Below are positions 45,182-52,162 of a stretch of 64,000 nt of DNA, one piece after another. The stretch is from GWF2-33-9 sp964500435 (GTDB lineage: Bacteria > Bacteroidota > Ignavibacteria > Kapaibacteriales > UBA2268). The stretch is from assembly GCA_964500435.1 (NCBI GenBank), contig CAZCNL010000004.1, positions 62,001 to 126,000 of the forward strand, read 5' to 3'. The notes under the pieces are model-generated. The model was not told the origin of the DNA. It worked only from the letters and a program-made list of their open reading frames with translations, and made no database searches. Position 1 is the first letter of the stretch; the number at the start of each line of letters is the position of its first letter. Position numbers and translations under genes: made by a program.

Positions 45182-47308
45182 ATGAAAGTTTATGAAGCCA
45201 ATGATATCAGGAATATCGCCTTCATTGGGAATCCAGGTTCCGGGAAAACTAATTTAACGGAATCTTTACTATTCCAAGCAGGAGTAATTAACAGAAAAGG
45301 TACTGTCGAAGATGGCAATACAGTCAGCGATTTTATTGAAATCGAACACGAAAAAGGTTATTCAATATACGCTGCACCAGTTTATTTAGAATGGAAAGAT
45401 AAAAAAATCAACATAATTGATGCACCAGGATTGGACGATTTTGTTGGTGAAACTTACAATGCCCTTTTCGCTGCCGATGTCGCAGTAATAACACTTAGTG
45501 CCGTAAATGGAATCGAGTTCGGCACTGATATTTCAGTTGTAAGAACAAAAGAACTTAATAAACCATTTGCATTTTTTGTTAATAAAATGGATGGCGACCA
45601 AGTTAATTTCGATAAACTACTTGCCGAGATGAAAGATGCTTATAGCGTTAAAGTTGCACCTATTCAATACCCTTTAAATCATGGCACAGGTTTCAATCAA
45701 ATTATCGATTTATTTAAAATGAAATTATTACAATTTTCTGCTGATGGTAAATATACTGAAACAGATATTCCCGCTTCAGAAAAATCGAAAGCAGATGAAT
45801 TACGTAATCAACTTGTTGAATCAATTGCTGAATCTGACGAAGAATTACTTAATAAATATTTCGAACAAGGTGACTTAGAACAAGAAGAATTAATTGCTGG
45901 TTTCAAAAAAGCATTTATGAACTTAGATGTGTATCCTGTGTTCTGTGGTTCTGCCAAAATTAATATTGGAATTTCATCCTTCCTTGATTTTATTGCTTCA
46001 AATTTCCCATCCGCAAGTGATTTTGTTTATAAAACATTAGATGGAAAAGAAATTAAAGTCGATTCAAAAAGCCCAACATCATTATTTATTTGGAAAATGT
46101 ACTCTGATGTAAAATTAGGCGATTTAACTTATTTTAAAGTAATCACTGGTTCAATAGGTTCTGGTGTAGAATTAATAAACCATAAACGTAGTTCAACAGA
46201 AAGATTTGGTCAAGTTTATAGCGTTCGTGGTAAAAATCGTGAAGAATTACCTAATTTGAGTGCTGGCGATATCGGAGCTACTGTTAAACTAAAAAATACT
46301 CATTTAAGTGATACATTCCACGAAAAATCTTTCGAGGTAGAATATCCAAATCTTGTTTATCCAAAACAAAAAATTCGTGTAGCAGTTGTTCCAAAAACTA
46401 AAGGCGAAGAAGAAAAAGTTGGTACTAGTTTGCATCAAATTGCTTTGGAAGATGCTTCTTTGTTAGTTGAACATTCACAAGAATTAAGACAAACTTTGCT
46501 CTTTGCTCAAGGTGACCAACAATTACAATTGGTGAAATGGAGATTGAGCAATAGATTCAAAGTTGAAGCCGAATTTATCGACCCAAGAGTACCATATCGT
46601 GAAACAATCACAAAATCAGCAAGAGCAAGCTATAGACATAAAAAACAAAGTGGTGGTGCTGGTCAATTTGCTGAAGTTCATATGATGATTGAACCATACG
46701 TCGAAGGAACACCAGCTCCAACAGATATTACAGTGCGTGGTCGTGATTTACAAACCTTACCTTGGGGCGGAAACCTTGAATATGTCAACTGTATCGTTGG
46801 AGGTGTAATTGATGCAAGATTTATGCCTGCTATACTAAAAGGAGTAATGGAAAAAATGGAATTCGGTCCATTAACTGGCTCTTTTGTTCGTGATATTCGA
46901 ATTTATGTTTATGATGGTAAAATGCACCCAGTCGACTCAAACGAAGCAGCTTTCAAAACAGCAGGCCGAAATGCATTCAAAGAAGCATTTATTAATGCTG
47001 CTCCAAAAATTCTCGAACCAATTTATGACGTCAATATTATTGTCCCAGAACAATATGTTGGCGATATTATGAGCGATTTACCAACTCGCCGTGGTGTTAT
47101 TTTAGGTATTGATGTCGATGGTAAAGTTCAAATCGTGAAAGCCAGAATGCCTCTTGCAGAATTAGATAAATATTATTCTGCTTTAAAATCAATCACTCAA
47201 GCTCGTGGCACTTTCACTTATGAATTTTCTGAATATCAACAAGTTCCACCAAATGTTCAACAAGAACTTATGGATGCTTACAAAAAACAAGCAGAAGAAG
47301 AAGAATAA
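45182..47308 (+). CDS. Elongation factor G-like GTPase (EF-G paralogue)
   Basis: A 708-residue translational GTPase of the EF-G family. G1 is GNPGSGKT (16-23), G3 is DAPGLDDF (80-87, in place of DTPGH), and G4 is NKMD (134-137). Switch I EHEKGYSI replaces the ERGITI of canonical EF-G. All five EF-G domains appear present: the domain IV/V region includes SGGAGQFAEVHMMIEPYV, LPWGGNLEYVNCIVGGVIDA and the C-terminal PLAELDKYYSALKSITQARG. The ATG at 45182 follows an AAGGTG site; an upstream TTG is less likely. Such EF-G-2 type proteins occur beside a normal EF-G; the role may be ribosome recycling or stress. A terminator follows. Confidence 0.92.
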   Translation: MKVYEANDIRNIAFIGNPGSGKTNLTESLLFQAGVINRKGTVEDGNTVSDFIEIEHEKGYSIYAAPVYLEWKDKKINIIDAPGLDDFVGETYNALFAADVAVITLSAVNGIEFGTDISVVRTKELNKPFAFFVNKMDGDQVNFDKLLAEMKDAYSVKVAPIQYPLNHGTGFNQIIDLFKMKLLQFSADGKYTETDIPASEKSKADELRNQLVESIAESDEELLNKYFEQGDLEQEELIAGFKKAFMNLDVYPVFCGSAKINIGISSFLDFIASNFPSASDFVYKTLDGKEIKVDSKSPTSLFIWKMYSDVKLGDLTYFKVITGSIGSGVELINHKRSSTERFGQVYSVRGKNREELPNLSAGDIGATVKLKNTHLSDTFHEKSFEVEYPNLVYPKQKIRVAVVPKTKGEEEKVGTSLHQIALEDASLLVEHSQELRQTLLFAQGDQQLQLVKWRLSNRFKVEAEFIDPRVPYRETITKSARASYRHKKQSGGAGQFAEVHMMIEPYVEGTPAPTDITVRGRDLQTLPWGGNLEYVNCIVGGVIDARFMPAILKGVMEKMEFGPLTGSFVRDIRIYVYDGKMHPVDSNEAAFKTAGRNAFKEAFINAAPKILEPIYDVNIIVPEQYVGDIMSDLPTRRGVILGIDVDGKVQIVKARMPLAELDKYYSALKSITQARGTFTYEFSEYQQVPPNVQQELMDAYKKQAEEEE

Positions 47309-47333
47309 TCATTTTTTTATGAATATTAAAATC

Positions 47334-47364
47334 AAAGGCTGTTCTCTCAAGACAGCCTTTTTTT
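47334..47364 (+). terminator. Intrinsic terminator after the EF-G-like gene
   Basis: A 9-bp inverted repeat (AAAGGCTGT at 47334-47342 and ACAGCCTTT at 47352-47360) with a 9-base loop is followed by a run of T. It sits 26 bases after the stop codon and should end the plus-strand transcript. Confidence 0.9.
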
Positions 47365-47470
47365 ATCAGTAAATAATATCTGCAAAATAATTGTTTGTAT
47401 TATTTCAAAATATTAAATATTTGGTTTCGTTTAAAATAATATATTTAACATTATTTAACAATATTAAAAA

Positions 47471-47788
47471 ATGTCAAAACCAATAAAAATCCAATTTCAA
47501 CATTTCGAGGGATGCCCTAATTCTCCGAAATTGTTAAAAACACTAAAAGATGCATTACAAGAATTTAATGAAACTGATTACATATTTGAAGAAGTATTAA
47601 TCGAAGATAATTCAGATGCTCAGAAATATAAATTCCTAGGTTCGCCAACTATTCTTTTAAATAATAAAGATATGATGGGGCTCCCATTTCCTGCAGAATC
47701 TTCCTTAGCTTGCAGGTTTTATCCAGGTGGATTACCATCAAAAGAAACAATAATTGATAAAATTAAACTTGCAATACCTGAAAATTAA
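47471..47788 (+). CDS. DF-family thioredoxin-fold protein
   Basis: A 105-residue thioredoxin-like protein. C15 in HFEGCPNSPKLL sits at the start of the first helix, P59 in GSPTILLNN is the expected cis-proline, and C81 is in SSLACRFYPGG. The combination GCPN, SPT and SLACR is that of the DF-family (seleno)protein group, whose function is not known. Here the usual Sec/Cys position is Cys-type and there is no in-frame TGA. It precedes the CDGSH gene by 51 bases, possibly as one unit. Confidence 0.75.
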   Translation: MSKPIKIQFQHFEGCPNSPKLLKTLKDALQEFNETDYIFEEVLIEDNSDAQKYKFLGSPTILLNNKDMMGLPFPAESSLACRFYPGGLPSKETIIDKIKLAIPEN

Positions 47789-47839
47789 TTTTAGTAATGA
47801 TTTTAAGCCAATTATCATTGATAAGATAAAGGAAAGAAA

Positions 47840-48046
47840 ATGAAAATAAATGGAAAAGAAAACGGTTCGGTTTCACTCAAAGTTCAATCAGCAAAGTTAA
47901 TCAAAGACGGAGTAGAAACAGATTTGCCGTCAAACACAATTTTCTTATGTCGTTGTGGTGCATCCAATAATAAACCATTTTGTGATGGTACACATCGGAC
48001 AATAGGATTTAAAGCAGAACCTTTCGAAATTGAAATTAATTTTTAA
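47840..48046 (+). CDS. CDGSH iron-sulfur domain protein
   Basis: A 68-residue protein with the complete three-Cys, one-His [2Fe-2S] motif of the mitoNEET type: C37, C39, C48 and H52 in FLCRCGASNNKPFCDGTH. The usual TIGFKAEP that follows is present. Such small proteins bind a labile cluster and are thought to act in redox or iron/sulfur transfer. A ribosome site AAGGAAAG lies just ahead of the ATG. Confidence 0.93.
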   Translation: MKINGKENGSVSLKVQSAKLIKDGVETDLPSNTIFLCRCGASNNKPFCDGTHRTIGFKAEPFEIEINF

Positions 48047-48066
48047 ATTATAGACTTAGAAAAGAA

Positions 48067-49197
48067 TTATCGAACTTTAAAAGTAGCCATTGTAATAATT
48101 GCTAAAATAATAGCAATTATGTAAAATCGAGTTACTATTTGAGATTCGTGCCATCCTTTCTTTTCAAAATGATGGTGCAAGGGTGCCATTAATAAAATTC
48201 TTCGCCCTTCGCCATATTTTCTTTTTGTATATTTAAAATAACTTACTTGAATAATAACTGATATTGTTTCAGCAAAAAAGACACCTCCCAAAATAGGCAA
48301 TAAAAATTCCTTTTTTAATAAAATTGCAAGACCACCAATTGCCCCACCTAAGGCAAGTGAACCAGTATCTCCCATAAAGACTTTTGCGGGATAGGAATTA
48401 AACCATAAAAAACCAAGCGATGCACCAACCATAGCAGAGGCAAATATTGTCAATTCTCCTGAACCCGATAAATGTGTAATATTTAAATATTTAGCAAATG
48501 TTGCATTACCAGTAAAATAAGCAATTAGAGCGAGCGCCAACGATGAAACACCTACCGTTCCTATTGATAATCCATCAAGTCCATCAGTTAAATTCACTGC
48601 ATTTGATGTTGCTGTTAAAATAAAAATTACTGCGGGAATATATAAAACTCCCCAGTCAAAATTCAAATTTTTTGAAAATGGTACTGTTGTCAAAGTATTG
48701 AATTGTTCAAAAGAAGAATTGAAAAAATCAGGGAAAAAGTAAATTATACCCCCGAGAAACAATCCGATGCATACTTGACCTATTATTTTATATTTACCAA
48801 TTAGTCCTTTCGATTTTTTCTTTATTACTTTTAAGTAATCATCAAGAAATCCAACACCACCCAACCAAAGTGTAGTAATAACGATTAATATCACAAACCA
48901 GTTAAAAATATCAGCCCAAAGCAATGTTGGTAAAATTAACGATAATATGACAATTAAACCACCCATTGTTGGAGTTCCTGCTTTATTAACGTGGGTGCCA
49001 ACTTGTTGAAGTTCTTGTTTAGCTTGCTCACCAATTTGTTTTTTCTTTAAAATTCGAATTATCATTGGTCCTATTATGAAGCTAATTAGAAGTGCAGAAA
49101 TTGCGGCTGCTGCTGAACGGAACGTTATATATTTAAAAACTCCAAAACCTGGTGGATGGAACATTTTTTCGAGATACAATGCGAAATAATAAAGCAT
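48067..49197 (-). CDS. mraY: Phospho-N-acetylmuramoyl-pentapeptide transferase
   Basis: A 376-residue polytopic inner-membrane enzyme that moves phospho-MurNAc-pentapeptide onto undecaprenyl phosphate to form lipid I. About ten membrane segments. Catalytic/conserved blocks: GTPTMGGLIVILSLILPT near residue 74, GGVGFLDDYLKVIKKKSKGL (DD pair), NAVNLTDGLDGLSIGT and FMGDTGSLALGGAIGGLAIL, and the C-terminal APLHHHFEKKGWHESQIVTR. It is isolated from other dcw genes, unlike most genomes; murF appears near the right edge of the window. Confidence 0.97.
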   Translation of the reverse strand: MLYYFALYLEKMFHPPGFGVFKYITFRSAAAAISALLISFIIGPMIIRILKKKQIGEQAKQELQQVGTHVNKAGTPTMGGLIVILSLILPTLLWADIFNWFVILIVITTLWLGGVGFLDDYLKVIKKKSKGLIGKYKIIGQVCIGLFLGGIIYFFPDFFNSSFEQFNTLTTVPFSKNLNFDWGVLYIPAVIFILTATSNAVNLTDGLDGLSIGTVGVSSLALALIAYFTGNATFAKYLNITHLSGSGELTIFASAMVGASLGFLWFNSYPAKVFMGDTGSLALGGAIGGLAILLKKEFLLPILGGVFFAETISVIIQVSYFKYTKRKYGEGRRILLMAPLHHHFEKKGWHESQIVTRFYIIAIILAIITMATFKVR

Positions 49198-49243
49198 TAA
49201 ATACCTAATTGTTAAAATTATTAAATTATTATATTATCTTAAA

Positions 49244-50467
49244 TTATTTTTTAAATTTTTTAATAATATCTTCAATTGCTGATTTGTGAACTTGAAATAC
49301 CATCATTTTCAATTTTACATAATCTTCATGATAAAAATAATAACCTTTAGCTTTGCCATTTCTGGAACCTGAACCGGAATCTTTAATAAGGAACCACCAT
49401 TTACCATCTTTAATTGTATATCCAACTAAGTGTATGCCATGGTCGTCGCCTGTTGTGCCATTGGAAAATCTAAATTGTCTTGCTTTATCATTAATATAAT
49501 TACTTGGAATATCCCAATCAGGAATCATTGCAACATTTTCATATGAATAATATCCCGGTTCAGAAACGTCTCCTCCCAGGGCTACACTATACCCATTTTT
49601 TATAGCATTTTTAATAGCATTCATAAAATCATCAAGTGGCAAATTATAGTAAGAACTATCATGCCACCAGTTGTCGGGAACATCGTATGATACTTGCTTC
49701 CAATAACCCGGTTCTAAAATTGAAATCACATCTACGTAATCATCCATATTCAATTTCAAATAATCACTTAAAAAGCTTTTCGGTGTGTATTCTTTTCCTT
49801 CATAAGTAAACTTTTCAGGTGGAGTTTGCATATAATGGTTCATTATATCTTTTAATGTTTGAAGTACGACTTCTTCATTCCAAAAGTCATTCTTTTTAAC
49901 AAATTCTAAATAATTTGACATTTCTTCAAACATCTTATGTTGGTCTAAATATTTTTGACCAGGAAGTAAACCAGTATAAGCTTCGTAAGGTACAACGCCA
50001 TATTTTTTCCATATTCTATTGACAGCATTTGATTGGCTACCTTCGCCAAAGAGTGAATTCCCCCGTTCTTTAATAAACCTTTTTGCTTTTTCTATATATT
50101 CCCAATAAGAAGTCCACATCTCTGATAATTTTACTTTCTTGTTGTAAAGTCGATAAAATTCTGATTCAAACATAGATGTTGTGCAAAAAGACCAACATGT
50201 ATTTGTCCAAGCTTGAGAAACAGGTTCGTTATACCACACTTTTGTGAATTCATCAATAGTTTTAGGAATTATTTTATTTGAAAAATCCATTTTTAATGTA
50301 AGTTTCTTGGGCTCGTCTTTTTTGATAAATTCTTCAGAAGATTTTTGAATTTCATCCCAAAAAGGATTTTTATATTCAATAAACTTTAAAGTATCTTCTT
50401 TACTTTTTTGAGCAAACAGAGTGGAAAATGCAAGTAAAAATACAAGGAGGGAAAATATATTTTTCAT
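49244..50467 (-). CDS. Secreted papain-like (C1) cysteine peptidase with altered active site
   Basis: A 407-residue protein starting at ATG 50467. The signal peptide is residues 1-20 (MKNIFSLLVFLLAFSTLFAQ). The peptidase domain has Q85-x5-C91 in SQAWTNTCWSFCTTSM (oxyanion Gln and catalytic Cys) and the His in GDDHGIHLVGY. Where the C1 family has an Asn followed by Ser-Trp (KNSWG), this reads IKDSGSG, so the third catalytic residue is Asp and the Trp is lost. It is closest to the bleomycin-hydrolase/C1B-type aminopeptidases of Bacteroidota-like bacteria. An in-frame start upstream at 50539 would destroy the signal peptide and is rejected. Confidence 0.83.
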   Translation of the reverse strand: MKNIFSLLVFLLAFSTLFAQKSKEDTLKFIEYKNPFWDEIQKSSEEFIKKDEPKKLTLKMDFSNKIIPKTIDEFTKVWYNEPVSQAWTNTCWSFCTTSMFESEFYRLYNKKVKLSEMWTSYWEYIEKAKRFIKERGNSLFGEGSQSNAVNRIWKKYGVVPYEAYTGLLPGQKYLDQHKMFEEMSNYLEFVKKNDFWNEEVVLQTLKDIMNHYMQTPPEKFTYEGKEYTPKSFLSDYLKLNMDDYVDVISILEPGYWKQVSYDVPDNWWHDSSYYNLPLDDFMNAIKNAIKNGYSVALGGDVSEPGYYSYENVAMIPDWDIPSNYINDKARQFRFSNGTTGDDHGIHLVGYTIKDGKWWFLIKDSGSGSRNGKAKGYYFYHEDYVKLKMMVFQVHKSAIEDIIKKFKK

Positions 50468-50960
50468 TTCATACCTAAAAAAAATCAAAATTACTAAAAT
50501 TATGCATAAAATTGTATCAAAAATATAAATCCTTATCAAGATTATTTTAAAATTTATTAGTATTGAGATGATTTGGTCAGTTGTGAATTTGTGATAAATT
50601 TATTTATTTTATTAAAATTTATTAATTATTTAATATTTATAATTTTGCCATAAATTTTAAATAATTAACTTTTTTAAATTAAATTTACTTCATAATAATT
50701 TTTAAAATATAAAAGAACAACATCCAAAATGCAAATTAAATTGAGTTGTTTGGATTACCTTAGTTGTAAAAACGCCATTAATACTGCGTTTGTATCGACG
50801 TTTTCACTTTCAACCTACCGTTTTTTTCCTAAATTATAAATGCAATACAAATATTAGTTTAGCATAAATAATTATTTTTTAATAATTATTATTGTTATTT
50901 AATTTCTTTGTTTTAATTTGCTTTTGTAAAAATTAACATTTTTTTTAAGGAGTAAAAATT
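50468..50960. other. 493-base intergenic region between divergent genes
   Basis: AT-rich, without any gene I can support. It separates the minus-strand peptidase from the plus-strand cytochrome and should hold both promoters. The only more GC-rich, structured part is about 50745-50830, which holds overlapping inverted repeats (next entry). A good ribosome site (AAGGAG at 50948-50953) lies ahead of the cytochrome ATG at 50961. Confidence 0.6.
50769..50804 (+). promoter_or_regulatory. Candidate overlapping hairpins upstream of the cytochrome gene
   Basis: AAACGC (50770-50775) can pair with GCGTTT (50786-50791), and AAAACG (50769-50774) can instead pair with CGTTTT (50799-50804). The two pairings share the left arm and exclude each other. 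It may be a regulatory leader element or an operator; it may also be chance. No known riboswitch was recognised. Confidence 0.25.
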
Positions 50961-52067
50961 ATGGAACTTACTACTATTTCTAAAAGAGAATTTTTAAAAA
51001 ACACTGGCAAGGTAGCTTTAGGTGCTGCAATAGGAGTTGCTGGATTTAATGCTACTAAAATATTCGCTGATGACCAATATCCTTGGCCCTGGCCTTATGC
51101 TGTTTTGGACCCAGATGCCGCAAGAATCGCAGCTCATGACTTTTATTGGAACGATATGGATTGCGCTTCAGGTGTATTTGCTGCATTAGTTTCACTATTA
51201 AGACAAGCGGTTGGAGCACCTTGGACAAATATGCCATACGAGACTTTACTTTTTGGCCGTGGTGGTGGTGCAAGTTGGGGTACTCTTTGTGGCACATTAA
51301 ATGGTGCAGCTGCAATAATCAGCTTGGTTGTTAACAAAGCAGATTCCACTGCTTTAATTAACGAGGTTTGGGGTTATTATATGACTGAAAATTTACCAAC
51401 TGCAAAATCAAATGAATTTGCAATTCAAGGGAAATATACTGTTCATAAATATGACCAAGATTTGATTTCAAACATTTCTGGGAGCCCTTTATGTCACGCA
51501 TCTGTCAGCCAATGGTGCAATGTTGCTAATAAAAAAACTGGAGATATCGAAAGAAAAGAACGTTGTGGTCGTATAACTGGAGATATTGCTGCTAAAACAG
51601 TTGAAGTTTTAAATGCATATTTCAATAAAACATTTACAGCTACTTTTGTTGATTCCGACGGCGTAAAAGGCTGCTTGACTTGCCACGGCTCAAATGGCAA
51701 AGCAAATGTATTCACTCATATGGAATGCTCTACTTGCCATCCAAATCCACACGGCTCTGGAATTGTTGAAAATTTAAGCAAAGATGCTTCTGATTATAAA
51801 CTCTTCCAAAATTATCCAAATCCATTCTCTGGTAGCACTAACATTCAATTCTCCATTCCAAAAGCTGAAAAAGTTCAAATGGAAATTTATGACCTTCGTG
51901 GTGATGTTTATGCGACTTTAATTGATTATGAATTATATCAAGCTGGTACTTATTCAATCAATTTCAATGGTATGGATGACGAAGGTAAGAGATTACAACC
52001 AGGAATCTATTTCTGCCGCATAATTGCAGGTCCATATATGAATACTATTAAAATGAATGTAGTATAA
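50961..52067 (+). CDS. Split-Soret-type diheme cytochrome with Tat-like signal and T9SS sorting domain
   Basis: A 368-residue exported redox protein. N-terminus: ISKREFLKNTGKVALGAAIG, a Tat-like signal with Lys-Arg in place of Arg-Arg. Residues 50-225 resemble the C-GCAxxG-C-C / split-Soret cytochrome family: C68 (DMDCASGVFAAL), C110 (SWGTLCGTLNGAAAI), C178, C186 and C202. Two heme-binding CxxCH motifs follow, CLTCH (238-242) and CSTCH (256-260). From FQNYPNPFSGSTNIQFSIP (282) to the end is a Por-type sorting domain (MEIYDLRG, GIYFCRIIAG). Predicted outcome: a heme or iron-sulfur protein delivered to the cell surface. A terminator follows. Confidence 0.87.
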   Translation: MELTTISKREFLKNTGKVALGAAIGVAGFNATKIFADDQYPWPWPYAVLDPDAARIAAHDFYWNDMDCASGVFAALVSLLRQAVGAPWTNMPYETLLFGRGGGASWGTLCGTLNGAAAIISLVVNKADSTALINEVWGYYMTENLPTAKSNEFAIQGKYTVHKYDQDLISNISGSPLCHASVSQWCNVANKKTGDIERKERCGRITGDIAAKTVEVLNAYFNKTFTATFVDSDGVKGCLTCHGSNGKANVFTHMECSTCHPNPHGSGIVENLSKDASDYKLFQNYPNPFSGSTNIQFSIPKAEKVQMEIYDLRGDVYATLIDYELYQAGTYSINFNGMDDEGKRLQPGIYFCRIIAGPYMNTIKMNVV

Positions 52068-52097
52068 ATTTTTTCGTTAAAACTCCCTCCCAAAAAA

Positions 52098-52130
52098 AAT
52101 GGCTGTCTCTTAAGGACAGCCATTCTTTTT
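52098..52130 (+). terminator. Intrinsic terminator after the cytochrome gene
   Basis: A perfect 10-bp inverted repeat (AATGGCTGTC at 52098-52107, GACAGCCATT at 52115-52124) with a 7-base loop is followed by CTTTTT. It lies 31 bases after the stop codon. The core closely resembles the terminator at 47334-47364. Confidence 0.9.
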
Positions 52131-52162
52131 GTTTAATAAATTTTTATTTATTAAATTAACTC

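Noticed and set aside
47471..47788. Possible selenocysteine gene in the DF-family protein
   Set aside because: The reading frame has no internal TGA; the cysteine form is complete.
50468..50539. Upstream start for the C1 peptidase at 50539
   Set aside because: It would add 24 hydrophobic residues ahead of an intact signal peptide; the ATG at 50467 is far better.
51055..51349. Two open frames on the minus strand inside the cytochrome gene
   Set aside because: They overlap a well-supported gene with heme motifs, have no ribosome site or recognisable domain, and reflect codon bias of the true frame.
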